From contig JAMXIF010000015.1 of NCBI GenBank assembly GCA_028583685.1, forward strand, positions 63,774,136 through 63,838,135: a DNA stretch of 64,000 nucleotides, in the 5' to 3' direction. The notes below the pieces were generated by a model. That model had not been told where the DNA came from. It did not search any database and was given only the letters and a program-made list of their open reading frames with translations. Source of the stretch: Petaurus breviceps papuanus (taxonomy: Eukaryota; Chordata; Mammalia; Diprotodontia; Petauridae). Shown here in pieces: positions 1-11,177 of this stretch. Made by a program: the position numbers and the translations under genes. The number at the start of each line of letters is the position of its first letter. Position 1 is the stretch's first letter.

Positions 1-982
1 TTTATTGTTGATATGATCAAATATACTGGTGGTTTTCCTAGTATTAAAGCATCCTTGCTTTTCTGGAATAAATCCTACCTGATCAAAGTGTATTATTCTT
101 GTGATAATTTGCTGTAGTTTTTTTTGCTAATACTTTACTTAAATTTTTTACAACTATATTCATGAGGGAAATTGGTTTTACAATTTTCTTCACTATATGT
201 CTTCCTGATTTCGGTATCAGTATCATATATGTGTCATAGAAAGAATTTGGTAAGACTCCTTTTTAACTAATTTTCCCATATAGTTGTAGAATATTGGAAT
301 CATTTTTTTAAGTTTGATAAAATTTACTAGTAAATCCATCTGTACCTGATTATTTTCTCCTAGGGAGTTCTCTGATGGCTTGTTTGATTTCTTTTTCTGA
401 GATGGGGTTGTTTAAGTAATTTACTTCTACTTCAGTTCATCTGGGCAATTTATATTTTTGTAAATGTTCATCAATTTTGCTAAGATTGTCAAATTTATGT
501 GCATACAATTTGACAAAATAATTCTTAATTATTGTTTTAATTACCTCTTCTTTGGAGATAGATTCATCCTTTTCATGTTTGACACTTGTAATTTTTTTAA
601 AATTTTATTTATCATATTGACTAAGGGTCTAGCAATTGTATTTTTTAATAAAACCAGATCTTAGTTTTATTTATTAATTCAATACTTTTCTTAATTTAAA
701 TTTTCTTAATTTCTCCATTGGTCTTCCTTATTTCTAATTTAGTATTTAATTGGGGATTTTCAATTTGTTCTTTCACTAGCTTTTTCAATTACATGCCCAA
801 TTTATTGACCTCCACTTTCTCTAATTTATACATGTATGCACTCAGGAATATAAAATTTTCCCTAAGGACTGCCTTTTCTGCATTCCACAAGTTTTGGTAT
901 GTTGTCTCATTATTGTCCTTCTCTTGAATGAAGTTACTGTTTGTTTCTATAATTTCTTGTTTGACTCACTCTTTCTTAAGGC
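1..982 (-). mobile_element. L1 fragment, ORF2 linker and N-terminal reverse-transcriptase part
   Basis: The reverse complement aligns by eye with the younger L1 at about 49345-50340 in this window, covering the region between endonuclease and reverse transcriptase and the first RT blocks. It runs off the left edge, so the 3' part of this copy lies outside. The frame is broken many times and no ORF2 stretch over about 70 codons survives. At about 982 it stops abruptly against ORF1-type sequence from another element, so ORF2 codons of roughly 10-265 are missing here. It may be the same copy as the L1 that resumes at 2994. Confidence 0.85.
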
Positions 983-1324
983 CTTCTCCTCATTGCCTTT
1001 TTGCATCTCTTTTGCCATGTGAGTTAATCTATTTTTTAACATGTTATTTTCCTCAGTAAGGCTGTTGACTGTTATTTGATTATTTTCTTGCAACATTCTC
1101 ATTTCTCTTCCCATTTTTTCCTCCACTTCTCTTATCTGCTTCTTAAAGTCGTCTATGGCCTGTAACCAGCTTGTATTTTCCTTTGAATCTTTTGGTGCAG
1201 GAATTCTGGCTTCACTGTCTTCCTCCTGTTCCATGCTTTGATCCTTTTTGTCCCTATAGTAGGAGTCCAATGTTGAATTCTTCTGTTTGCTTTGCTTTCT
1301 TTGCCTGGTCATGCTGCCACTCAA
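965..1324 (-). pseudogene. L1/HAL1 ORF1, N-terminal part only
   Basis: About 120 codons read from a start near 1322-1324. The product is basic at its N-terminus (RQRKQSKQ), then acidic, then a heptad-rich coiled coil (QIREVEEKMGREMRM), the normal order for an L1 ORF1 RNA-binding protein. The RRM and C-terminal domains are absent because the sequence jumps at about 982 into ORF2 of another L1 copy. A very similar N-terminus lies at 42622-42978 inside a HAL1-like element, with the same type of 5' UTR, so this fragment probably comes from the same family. Confidence 0.75.
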
Positions 1325-1599
1325 TTCCTTGACTTTTGGGCTTTTTGATACAGTAGGACTCTGCTACCAGACAGGGGAGCTTCATACCAAATGCTGGGGT
1401 TTTCTAAGCTGCCGTGTTATTAGTTGGGTGCCCTCTCTGAAGCCTCCACATGCTCTGGCAACCTGGTCACACACCCCAGGACCTCGACCCTAGACAGTAA
1501 TCCAGATCCAAGCAGGTTAAAGCAAGAGCAATTACCTCCCATACTGGTGTCTTGGTCCCCTTACACTATGCAGGCCAGGAGCTGAAGCTGCCACTTGGT
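1325..1599 (-). mobile_element. HAL1/L1 5' UTR, ORF1-proximal part
   Basis: Continues upstream of the ORF1 fragment on the minus strand. It matches by eye the 5' UTR at 42980-43260, including the block near GACTCTGCTACCAGACAG. It is interrupted at 1600 by an LTR and resumes at 2817. Confidence 0.7.
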
Positions 1600-2007
1600 T
1601 GTACTATAATTGCCAAGGAAAGGCAACTTCCCAGGTTCAAAATACCAGCATAGGTGCTCTCCATTTTATTCAGTGACCAACCAAGAACAGAGAAGATCAA
1701 ATCATGACATCATTCCAAATACAGCATTTACTAAATGTGATTAAATAATCTCCAAGGACTACCCCACCCCAGGACCTTCCAATCATTCAATCAATTACAA
1801 AGTTCCTGGTCTAAATACTTCTCCATCCCTAGGCTATAACTTCATTTAGTCCATCACAAAGCCCCTCTTCTCAAATGGAGATTAGTTTCCAAACATAAGT
1901 AAAGTACCTTCATTTGTCAATCACAGAGCACCAAAAGGTCAAAAGTTCCCCACCCCTGGATCTCAATTGAATATACCCCAGAGTTACATCAAGTTTAAAC
2001 ACAGCAC

Positions 2008-2517
2008 TTAATACCCAAATGGAGGTCTTTTCTTCATCTTGACACGAGGCAAGTTCTCAGCAATCTTAGTTCCTAGGGAGACAAGGCTCAGCAAGGCCAC
2101 AAGATACATTGCCAGTCCCTTCATCAATTCATCCTCTGTCTGTAGAACAGTCCTAGAACCCCTGAAAACATTAGCAAAACCCTCTCCCAGGATTTCTGTA
2201 AACATACAACAAGAAAATCCTTCTTCAGGGCTTCTGAACCAACAGAAAGGTTCCCAGACCCCTGCAACAACAGCACTGCCCTTCACCAGTGGACAGTATT
2301 CACTCTGTCTGCAGGACAGTCTCCAGACCCCTGCAACAACAGCACTGTCCTTCACCAGTGGACAGTATCCACTCTCTGCCTGCAGGACAGTCTCAGGGCT
2401 TCTTAACCAAAAGCTGGGTTCCAGGACTTCTTCAACAACAGGACTGTCTTTCACCAGTGGACAAATCTGGCAAAAGAACATCAAAACAGACAGACAAAGT
2501 ACCAGCAAAACAGCCAT
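2008..2517 (-). other. 169-codon open frame inside the solo LTR, with in-frame repeats
   Basis: An open frame on the sense strand of the LTR begins MAVLLVLCLSVLMFF, which looks like a signal or membrane segment. It then carries three copies of a CPLVKDS-type motif. The DNA repeats behind these are marked by caccagtggaca at 2284, 2353 and 2452, with spacings of 69 and 99 bp, both multiples of three. A second hydrophobic stretch lies near the end (YLVALLSLVSLG). I do not recognise the product. An even longer antisense frame covers the same repeats, so openness may simply reflect the repeat structure. Confidence 0.35.
2284..2463. repeat. Short tandem-type repeat inside the LTR (69/99 bp)
   Basis: Three copies of a block around caccagtggacag and caacaacag...actg, separated by 69 and 99 bp. 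The copies share more than the anchor words, including cccctgcaacaacagcactg in the first two. Confidence 0.7.
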
Positions 2518-2816
2518 GTCTCCTCAGTCCTTGGCAGCTCAGGGGGCAGGTCTCAAAAGTCCAGGGCAATTCAAAGCGGCCACCAGCAATTCTATTAGTC
2601 TCTCTCTCTCCACAAGGTGCTGCTTCCAAAAAAAAGTTCTTCTGCCTCTCTCTTGTCTCTCCAAATCTACGTCACCAGCTCCTCCCAGTTCAGGACTTTC
2701 TTTTCACATCAACAAGTCCATCCCACATGTGGGATTAACAAGCTCTGGGTTTTAACACAATCAATTTGAAAACCAAGCCCAATTCAGGGGAATCTCCACA
2801 TTCCATTACTATCACA

Positions 2817-2993
2817 GTGGTGGAGGCTGTGCCTCAGTCCTCAGTGGCTTCTTGCCCTGGGGGCAAAAGCCGATGCACTCCCAAATACTGGGTCCCAAAG
2901 TCCACACTGCACTGACCTCTGACTTTGTCCTTAGCATCTCTGTGTTGGTAATTCTGGACAGCTACAGCTGCTGGTGATCTGGAGTCCCTCCAT
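2817..2993 (-). mobile_element. HAL1/L1 5' UTR, distal part
   Basis: Resumes the 5' UTR interrupted by the LTR. It matches 43266-43445 by eye, including the words caaagtccacactgcactgac and tgtgttggtaattctgga. It ends at about 2993 in direct contact with the start of an L1 ORF2, with no 5' end motif between. Confidence 0.7.
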
Positions 2994-3825
2994 CCTATTC
3001 TCTCCCCTTTTTATGTTTTTGTTTCTTCCTTCTCCCTTCCCAACCTTAAGAGTTTAGCTTTTCACCACCACCTCCATCAGTATTCCCTCCTTGTAACCTC
3101 CCATTCTTTACCTAGCCTTTCCCTTTACTGCAATTTTCCTCCCTTTTAACCACCCCCCCCTTCTTATTTCCCCCTTACCTCTCCTGCTGCCTATAGGGCA
3201 CAATAGACTTTTATATTTATCAGAGTATGTTATTCCCTCTTTGGCCCCAAACCAATGAGAGTAAATTTCCTACAGTACTCCTCTCCCTCATTCCTTTACC
3301 TCTACTAAATGAGTTTTTGTGTTTTTTTTCACATAATAATCTTAAATGTAACTGATTATGTTGATCCCTCTTTGAACCACACCCAATGAAAATAAAGTTT
3401 ATATGATGTTAATGTCTCTCCCTCCTTCCCCTCTCATATAATGAGTTTTTTTGTGGTTTTTCACATTATAATCTTAAATTTAACTGATTATGTTGATCCC
3501 TCTTTGAACCAGAACCAATGAGGATAAAGTTCATATGATGTTCATCTTCCTCCCTCATTCCCCTCTACTACAGTATGTTTTCATGCCACTTTGTGTGGCA
3601 TACTTTATCTTTTTTCTGCCTCATCTTTTCCTTTTCTCCCACTACAGTCCTTTGAATACCTTAATAAGATTTTTTTTCAGATTAATTAATTTATACACAC
3701 ACCCTCTATCTATGTATATCCCTTTTAAAGGTCATGATAATCATATAAATTTCAGTATTGATAGGTATCAGCATCTCATATAGGGATGTAAAAAGTTTTC
3801 TCTTATTGAATCCCAGGTTATGTGA

Positions 3826-3872
3826 ATGTGTGTGTGCACTTGTGTGTGTGTGTGTGAGTGTGAATGTGAGTT
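3826..3872. repeat. (TG)n-rich tract
   Basis: A TG-rich run (gtgtgtgtgtgagtgtgaatgtg) inside the L1 spacer next to the ORF1 end. Confidence 0.8.
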
Positions 3873-3879
3873 TTCCTTG

Positions 3880-5150
3880 TTTACTTTTTAATGTCTTTCC
3901 TGAATTTTCTAATTGGAAATAAAATTTTCCATTGAGCTCTGGCTTTTTCACAAAAAAAGTCAGGAAGTTCCTTATTTCATTAAATGACCATCCCCTTCCC
4001 TGAAAGATGATGCTCAATTTTGCTGAGTAGTTGATCCTTGATTGCAGGCCTAGCTCTTTTGCCTTATGAAATATCAAAGTCCAATCCCTCCAATCTTTTA
4101 ATGTAGAAGCTGCTAAGTCCTGTGTAATCCTGACTGTAGTTCCACGATATTTAAATTGTTTCTTTTTGGTTTCTTGCAGTATTTTCTTCTTGACCTTTTA
4201 CTTCTGGAATTTGGCTGCTATATTTCTTGGAGTTTTCAATTTGGGATCTCTTTCAGGAAGAGTCCAATGAATTCTCTCGATAACTATTTTATCTTCTAAT
4301 TCTAGGACTTCAGGACAGTTTTCTTTAATATTCTCTTGGAGGATATTGTCCAGGATGCTTTTTTTCATCATAGCTTTCTGGTAGACCAATAATTCTTAGG
4401 TTTGCTCTCCTGTATCTGTTCTCCAGGTCAGTTCTTTTTCCAGTGAGATATTTTACACTTTCTTCTAATTTTTCAGTCTTCATGTTTTGCTTCACTGACT
4501 CTTGATGCATCATAGAGTCCTTAGCTTTGGTTTTACTGATTCTAATTTTTAGTAATTTACTTTCCTTGGTTAGGGAGGTATTTGCTCCAGTTAGATTTTC
4601 AACCTCCTGTCCCAGCTCACTAATTTTACTTTTTAAGGATTTGTTTCCTTCATTGAGATTTTTTTTTCCAATTTGCTCACTCTAGATATACTCTGGACAG
4701 GGTTTAAAAATCAGAATCCAAGGTTTCTGGCTTATATCAGTAGGTTTTTGGCTATGCTCATCCCACACCCTCATAACTTTTCTCCTCTATCTCTATACTC
4801 CTAGTATTATATATGTGTCAAGGCTCAATTTTATTAGAAACTCATCCCTTTCTCTAAATTCATGTTTTTAAAACCCTCATTACCTGTTGTATTGTCATGA
4901 TTAAATAACATTTTTTACTTCCTTGCATCACTCTCATTTCTCTCCCCAATTTTTCCCGTTTCTCTTACTTGATTTTCATAATCCTTTTTGAACTCTTCCA
5001 TGGCCTGTGACCAATTCATATTTTTCTTGGAAGTTTTGGATGTAGGAGTTTTGACTTTGTTTTTGTCTCCTTCTGGCTGTATGTTTTGATCTTCTTTGTC
5101 ACCAAAGAAAGATTCTATAGTGTGCGATTTTTTTTACACTGTTTACTCAT
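3880..5150 (-). pseudogene. L1 ORF1, broken
   Basis: Three domains can be traced on the minus strand. An N-terminal coiled coil lies at about 4550-5150. An RRM-like part at 4198-4513 has LENRYRRANLRIIGLPES followed by ERIHWTLPERDPKLKTPRN. A C-terminal domain at 3880-4080 has IFHKAKELGLQSRINYSAKL and NEIRNFLTFF. These match L1 ORF1 at 47250-48243. The domains lie in different frames, so several frameshifts are present. The protein would normally bind L1 RNA as a trimer in the cytoplasm, but this copy cannot make it. Confidence 0.8.
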
Positions 5151-5878
5151 TTTCCCAGGCAAATATTTGACTTTCTAACTCTTTTTGTTAAGGTAGTACT
5201 CTCCTTCCTGTGTGTAGGGTGTCCTATCCCAAACTTTAGGAGTTTTGTGCAGTTGTTTTCAGAGATACTTTTAGGGGCTTGTAAATTTTCAGTTCTTCCA
5301 AGGTGGTATCATCAAAGGACAGGTGTCTACTCATTTCCTTGTCTGTGCTCTGTTCTGTGAGTGACCACAAGCACTTTTTTTCTGCCTTGGAACTGTGAGG
5401 AGGATTCCCTTTCTACCTCACTTCAAGCTCAACCACACCAGTGCTCCTTCTCACCCCAAGACCACCACCTATGACTTTGACCCAGATCCCAGCAGGGCAA
5501 AGCAAGAGAATCCTGCCTCAGTGTCAGCAAAGAGATTCCTGCAATTGCATTCTGATCTGCTGCTTTATCCACACACCATCTGCAGGATGGGAGCTCTGGA
5601 CATGGTCACTTCTGCTGATGCTGCTGCTCTGCTTCTGCCAGCACCTCCACCACTCTGGGGCTGGGACTGGAACCCTCTCCTCCTCTCTTGCTCAGGTTTT
5701 TTATGCTGTGTTTGTTTTTTGCGGGACTAAAAATTCTGGAAACCACCATAGATGCAATTGATTAAGTCTCCTGAGGCCTGTTTAGACCCCATCTATGCTG
5801 GTGTGTCCCTTCCTGAACTGCACTCCACTCCAAGCCCAGTGTGATAGACCTTTCTTATTGACCTTCCAGGCTGTCCCC

Positions 5879-7550
5879 TTTCTCCCTTTCCCTTCTCACT
5901 AGAACTTTGCTTTTGACCACTGCTTCCCTTTATCTGCCCTCCCTTCTATCATCCCCCTTCCTTTTCTTTTCCCTTACTACTTCTTCCCTTCTTTCTATTC
6001 CTGCCTCCCTTTTCTTTCCCCTTTCCACTCCAATGTCCTATAGGGCAAGTTAGATTTCTATATTTGACATTCACATATGTCTATGTGCCTCTTCATGTGA
6101 TGCAATTTACCCTTTTCTGGTTTATCCTTTCCTCTTCTCCCATTACAATCCTTTTTCATTACTTAATTAGTTTTTTTTTTATCATCACATCAAAGTCAAC
6201 TTAAACCCACTTTCTCTGTCTGTGACTTTCCCTTCTAGATGTCATAATAAAAATATATTTCTCATGAGTTATAACTATTATCTTCCCATGTAGGGATGTA
6301 AAGAGTTTGTGGTTATTGAATAACATGTTTGTTTTTTTCTTTTCTTTCCTGTTTACTTTTTTATATCTCTTTGAGTCTTGTTTTTGAAGATCAAATTTTC
6401 TATTGAATTCATACCTTGTCATCAAGAAATTCTGTAAATCCCCCATTTTATTGGATGTCCATCTCCTCCCCTGAAAGATTATACTCAGTTTCATTGGCTA
6501 GTTCATCCTTGGTTGGAATCTAATCTTCTTTGCCTTATGGAATATTATATTCCAAGCACTATGAACTTTTAATGCAGAAGCTGTAAGATCCTGCATAATC
6601 CTGACTGCAGTTTCACAATATCTGAATTGTATCTTTCTGACTGCTTGCAATATCTTCTCCTTGATCTGATAATTCTGTCATTTGACTATCTTAGAGTTTT
6701 CATTTTGGGATATCTTTCAGGAGGGGATCAGTGGATTCTTTTGATGACTATTTCCCCCTCTGTTTCTAGGACTTCAAGGCAGTTATCCTTAATGATTTCT
6801 TGAAATATGCTGTCCAGGTTCTTTTTTTTGTGGGGGGGAGTAGGGGCAGATTATGGCTTCCAGGTAGACCAATGATTCTTAAATTATCTCTCCTGAAGCT
6901 ATTTTCCAGGTCAGTTATTTCTCCAATGAAGTATTCATGTTTTCTTCTAATTTTTTTCATTCTTTTGATTTTGTTTAACTGATTCTTGATGTCTTATAGA
7001 GTTGTTAGCTTCCACTTGCCCAATTCTAATTTTTATCAAATTGTTTTCTTCAGATATCTTTTGCACCTCCTTTTCCATTTGGTCAATTCTACTTCTTAAG
7101 GACTTGTTTTCTTCAGTGTACTTCCCTTGCCCCTCACCCCCACATTTTTTCTATTGTTTTTTAAAGGAATTGTTCAATTCTTCTTCTACCTCTCTTATTT
7201 GACAGACCCCTCTTGCTGACCTAAGTTGTCTCTGACATACCTGGACTGAGAAGTCTAGAAATCAGCACTGGTGCCAGTGATTTAGTCCCATGAGGTCTGC
7301 TCTGTCTTTGCTGGATCAGGGTGTCTGTTGTTTCAGCCTTCATGCTAGACTGCACTCCTCTCCTAGCCTGGTGCAACAGACCCTTCCTGTTGACCTTCCA
7401 GTTTGTCTTGGGCTGGAAATCTGCCTCACTCTTTGTGGATTCTGCCACTCTAGAATTTGTTTACAGTCATTTTTTAGAGTTATTTGATGGGGATTAGGGG
7501 TGATATCAGGAAAGTCCCTGCTTTAACATTCATCTTTGCTCTGTCTCCAA
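5879..7550 (-). mobile_element. L1/HAL1 piece: spacer, ORF1 and distal 5' UTR
   Basis: The minus-strand order is 5' UTR (about 7205-7550), ORF1 (about 6360-7205) and spacer (5879-6360). ORF1 C-terminal words include MKLSIIFQGRRWTSNKMGDL, and the RRM part has ITDLENSFRRDNLRIIGLPG. The 5' UTR part matches 8930-9283. The ORF1 N-terminus and the nearer half of the 5' UTR are missing, so the coiled coil joins the distal 5' UTR directly at about 7205. No ORF2 or 3' end is present. Confidence 0.75.
6201..7205 (-). pseudogene. L1/HAL1 ORF1, broken
   Basis: The C-terminal domain reads in one frame at 6201-6494 and the end of the coiled coil plus RRM start reads in another at 6766-6960. Homology to the ORF1 copies at 3880-5150 and 47250-48243 is clear in the LENSFRRDNLRIIGLPG block. 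At least two frameshifts separate the parts. The N-terminal 100 or so codons are absent. Confidence 0.75.
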
Positions 7551-8232
7551 TAATTTCTTGAAAGATGGTGTCTATGCTCTTTTTTTATCATGGCTTTCAG
7601 ATGGCTCAATAATTTTTAAAATTTTCTCTATTGGATCTATTGTCCAGATCAGTTTTCTTCCAATCAGATATTTCACATTGTCTTCTGTTTTTTTTTTTTA
7701 ATTCTTGAGGTTTTGTTTTATTGTTTCTTGATTTCTCATAGAGTCATGAGCTTCTATTTGTTCTATTCTCGTTTTTAAGGAATTATTTTCTTCAGTGAGC
7801 TTTTGGATCTCCTTTTCCAGCACCAATTCTGCTTTTTAAGGCATTCTTTTCCTCATTGGCTTTTTGAACCTCTTTTACAATTTGAACTAGTCTGGTTTTT
7901 AAGGTATTATTTTCTTCTTATTTTTTTGTGTGTGTCTCTTTAACAAGCTGGTGTCTGATTTTTCATTACTTTCTTGCATCATTCTCATTTCTCTTCCCAA
8001 TTTTTCCTCTGCATCTCTTTCTTAATTTTCAAAATCCTTTTTGAGCTCTTCCATGGCCTGAGACTACCTCATATTTTTCTTGATGCTTTGGAACTTTCTT
8101 GTAGGAGCTTTGACTTTGTTGTTTTCTTCTACATGTGTGTTTTGATCTTGCTTGTTACCATATTAACTTTCTTTAGTCAGAGGTTTTTTTCCCATTGTTT
8201 GCTCATTTTTCAAGCCTATTACTGGATTTTTT
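7551..8232 (-). mobile_element. L1/HAL1 ORF1 fragment (RRM to N-terminus)
   Basis: Minus-strand sequence homologous to ORF1 from the RRM start to the N-terminal coiled coil. Landmarks are the tcttgaaagatg...tatcatggctttca block near 7555-7605, the leucine/glutamate-rich coiled coil at 7680-8050, and the acidic N-terminus to about 8225. It is riddled with stops. A SINE sits in its upstream end at 8233. Its 5' UTR continues at 8396. Confidence 0.75.
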
Positions 8233-8379
8233 AAAAAAGCAATTGGGGATAAATAACTTGCTCAAGGTTATACCGCCAGTTATTTTGTGTGAGTATTAAG
8301 TATCTGAGACCAGAACTGATCCTGGGTCTCCTGACTCCGGGGCCAGCACTCTTACTCACTGCGACACCTGGCCACCCCA
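8233..8379 (-). mobile_element. tRNA-derived SINE, family A
   Basis: Minus-strand copy with head ggtggccaggtgtcgcagtg, a B-box-like middle and an A-rich tail after attgctt. Flanking direct repeats attactggatttttt (8218-8232) and attactagatttttt (8381-8395) are target duplications with one mismatch. Four other copies of the same family occur in the window. Confidence 0.9.
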
Positions 8380-8395
8380 TATTACTAGATTTTTT

Positions 8396-9283
8396 TAACT
8401 TTGTTAAGATAGAGTTCTATTTCCATGGAAGGCAGTAAACTGCCCCAAGTTCCAGAAGTTTTGTGTAGCTGTTTTCATGGATACTTCTAGAGACCTGTAA
8501 GTTTTTAGTTCTTCCAATGTTCTATGATCAAAGGAGAGGTGTATATTCCTTTACTTGTCTGTGCTCTGGTCTGTGAGCAACCAAAAGCACTCTTTTCTAC
8601 CATGAAATTGTGAGGAGGATCCACCCTACACCGTGGCTACAAGATCTACTGTGCTAGTACTCCTCCTCACCTTGGGACTAAAACCAAGGATTGCGACTCA
8701 GAATCAAGCATGGGCAAAGCAATAGAGTCTTCCTCCAATACTAGCAAAAAGACTTTTATAATTTCCTTCTGACCAGTTGTTTGACTCCCTTATCACCTGA
8801 AGGCTAAAGGTGATTAGCCTTAATCACTACTGATTCGGTCACTCCCAAGGCCTGTTCCTGTTTTGCTGGGTCCAGAGCTATGCTGGTGCTGCCGGGGAAG
8901 GACTGTACTATACAGTCCCACAGGTGTGACAGACCTTTCCTACTGAAGTTCTAAGTTATCTTTCATGTACATGGACTGAAAAATCTGGACACTCCCACTG
9001 TAATCTGTTCAGTCCCCAGAAGCCTGCTCCAAGTTTGCTTGGACTGGCTCTATGCTGGCATGAACTGTGCTGGACTGTTCTTCCCTCTGACCCTAGCACC
9101 ACAGACTTTTCCTTTCAATCTTCCAAGTTGGCTTGGTCTGGTAATTTTTTTCACTCTGTCCTTTTCTGGGTTCTGCTGCTCTAAAATTTGTTTATGTTCA
9201 TTTTTAAAGATGTTTAGATGGGTTTGGGGGAGAGCTCAGGCAAGTCGCTATTTTTACTCCACTCTCTTGATTCTGCCCCATTT
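8396..9283 (-). mobile_element. L1/HAL1 5' UTR
   Basis: Upstream part of the ORF1 fragment at 7551-8232, resumed after the SINE. It aligns by eye with 5157-5870 and, in its last third, with 7205-7550. The likely 5' end is near 9283, at the ctctgattctgcccc-type edge shared with 7540-7551. Confidence 0.7.
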
Positions 9284-10099
9284 CTCACATTTTCATAAGC
9301 AATTTCTGTACATAGAGGGTCAATTTGGAACTTTAAATTCAGCTAATTATACTTAGGCTAAAACAGGAGAGGATATTTGAAGGGAATGATATGATGTAAA
9401 ATGATTTCTTTTGATGCAAACATTCTAGATCTACTGAGATGAATAACTGGAGCTGTGTGAAACTTGTCACTATCCTCAGTGATGTGATCTTTTTCTTCCT
9501 CTTCCACTTTACCTAAATCATTTTTTTTCCAGTGCAATCAGTGTATATAACCAGATTTCTGATCCCTGAAGTGTTTGTGTATGATTTAAGTATAGTATGC
9601 TAATGGGAGAAGTTACACTGAAGGGAAGGATAGCTCTAAGTTGTTTTTCTCTCTTTCCACAGCCCAAATTATTGATGGTACTACCACTAAAGAGGAAATC
9701 TTCTAATTGAAAATTTGATTCCATGAACTCTTAGGGTATCCTTTTATTGAATCTGTGATCTATTAGTGCAGTCATTTAAGTAAAGTGGATGCCTAGTGAA
9801 TGACAAATATTTTAGAATCTAGTCTACTTTTTCCATAGCAAGGTCATTCAGCTAGTTAGTGTATTTTCACCTTTCCTTTCACATTCTGAGGTTATTTTTA
9901 GATCTTTAGAAAGTAATCAGTTACTTACTAAGTTGCTGTCCTTTTCCCTTCACTTATATTTGTATTAATAATACTAGCTCACATCAAAGTATGGGCATAT
10001 ACACATATTTGCACACATATATACATTCTTGTGCATATGCATACATATATCTGCATACATAAGTGGTTATTGAAGACTTTTTGTCTTTACATTATAGAT
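9284..10099. other. Single-copy-looking AT-rich DNA
   Basis: No repeat family, exon-like frame or RNA gene was recognised. A stretch of CA/TA-rich alternating sequence lies at about 9995-10060. Confidence 0.5.
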
Positions 10100-11150
10100 A
10101 TTTAATGTCCAGGCCCCCAGAACCCTCCATTACCTCAAAATGGTTCTTGCTATCCATAATTTCTTATTGAAAATAATATTATATTTCTCTATTTTAATCT
10201 ACCATAGGATTTTTTTCAGCCATTCTATCAATAATGGACATTCTTTTTGTTTCTGCTCCTTTTCTACCCCATTCAGTGCTGTTTCATGTATTTTTCACCT
10301 CCCTTCCTTCTTTTCTCCCTCCCTCCCTTCCTTCCTTCCTTCTTTCCTCCCTTCCATCCTTTGTTAGGGTATATGCCCAGAAACAGGATCACAAACTCAA
10401 AGGGAATAAAGCAAATTGGCAGTTCAGTCATTTTTTTTTCTTAATCCTAAATTAAGTTTGAAAGTAGTAAATTTGCTTTATAATTCCACCACCGTACATA
10501 AGTATACACCCACTTTGACAATAACTTTTCCAACCTTTTTCATCTTTGCCTAGTTGCATGGTGTTAGCTGAAACTTCAGTATTGTTTTTATTGAAATTTT
10601 TCCTACTATCTGTCATTTGGAAAACCTTTGCAAGTAGTCATTTGTTGTATAAAACTATTCTTTAGAAGATCCGTTAGAAAACTATTTTACCACTTATCTA
10701 TTGGGGAATGTTTCTTAGTTTTAGATATTTGTGTCAATTATTTATATAGCTCAGATATCACATTTTCGGGAGATTTTGATGCAAATATATTTTCCACTCA
10801 ACTGCTTCTCTTCAAAATCTTCCTTTATCAATTTAAAACTCACTTGATGTTGTATACTCAAAATTGTTAAATTTATCTTTATGTCTTCTATCCCTTGTTT
10901 TGTAAATCTCCTTCAACAATAGTTGTAAAAACTGCCAGATTTCACTATATTCATGTTTCTTTACAGAAGCTGTGTATTCATTTGAGCTTGTTGTAAGATG
11001 GTGAGAACCTAATTTATGTATTTTCTAAATTTCCTCTCAGTTATTTTCAAAAAATGAGTCCTTTCTCACAAAATTTTATGTTTGAAGATATATCAGTCAC
11101 TAGATGAGTAGACTTAGGTTTCTTGCTTAAATCATCCATTCCAATGAACT
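10100..11150 (-). mobile_element. Ancient, decayed L1 (ORF2 C-terminus and 3' UTR)
   Basis: Weak but recurrent similarity on the minus strand to the L1 ORF2 C-terminal region. Examples are the ttaccacttatctattggggaatg block near 10690, equivalent to the conserved SPIDKWSKDMN segment, and gagtcctttctcacaaaa near 11057. No reading frame survives. A pyrimidine microsatellite interrupts it. Confidence 0.5.
10300..10362. repeat. (CCTT)n/(CCCT)n pyrimidine microsatellite
   Basis: A continuous pyrimidine run with repeating cttcctt and ccctccct units. The serine/proline frames across it are repeat artefacts. Confidence 0.9.
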
Positions 11151-11177
11151 ACTTTTCTATTTTTCAACCAATGATAA

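Larger units (their letters stand above)
1600..2816 (-). mobile_element. Solo LTR, ERV-L-like, about 1.2 kb
   Basis: On the minus strand the element begins TGTGATAGTAATGG and ends in ATAGTACA, giving TG...CA ends. A polyadenylation signal AATAAA lies at 1665-1670 (complement), about 65 nt from the end. It splits a HAL1-type 5' UTR that continues on either side. The flanking 5 bp are ttggt (1595-1599) and gtggt (2817-2821), a target duplication with one mismatch. Its first 30 bases resemble the start of the ERV-L LTRs at 29549 and 35603 at about 20 positions, so it is probably a member of the same class. No internal retroviral genes remain. It is a fossil of unknown age and too long to be a SINE. 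Confidence 0.7.
2994..5878 (-). mobile_element. L1 piece: ORF2 start, inter-ORF spacer, ORF1 and 5' UTR
   Basis: Read on the minus strand it gives a 5' UTR (about 5157-5878), ORF1 (about 3880-5150), a long pyrimidine-rich spacer (about 3020-3880) and the first few ORF2 codons near 2994-3020. The spacer matches the one in L1-B at 21850-22560. Direct repeats inside the spacer begin near 3340 and 3470 (tgttgatccctctttgaacca). The 5' UTR resembles the one at 8396-9283. Everything after the ORF2 start is missing or displaced. Confidence 0.8.

Noticed and set aside
2008-2517. LTR frame as a relative of the MMTV superantigen
   Set aside because: No sequence resemblance was seen beyond being an LTR frame with a hydrophobic segment.
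2039-2755. 238-codon plus-strand frame as a gene
   Set aside because: It is antisense to the LTR and spans its internal repeats. Serine/threonine/proline-rich content follows from the repeat composition.
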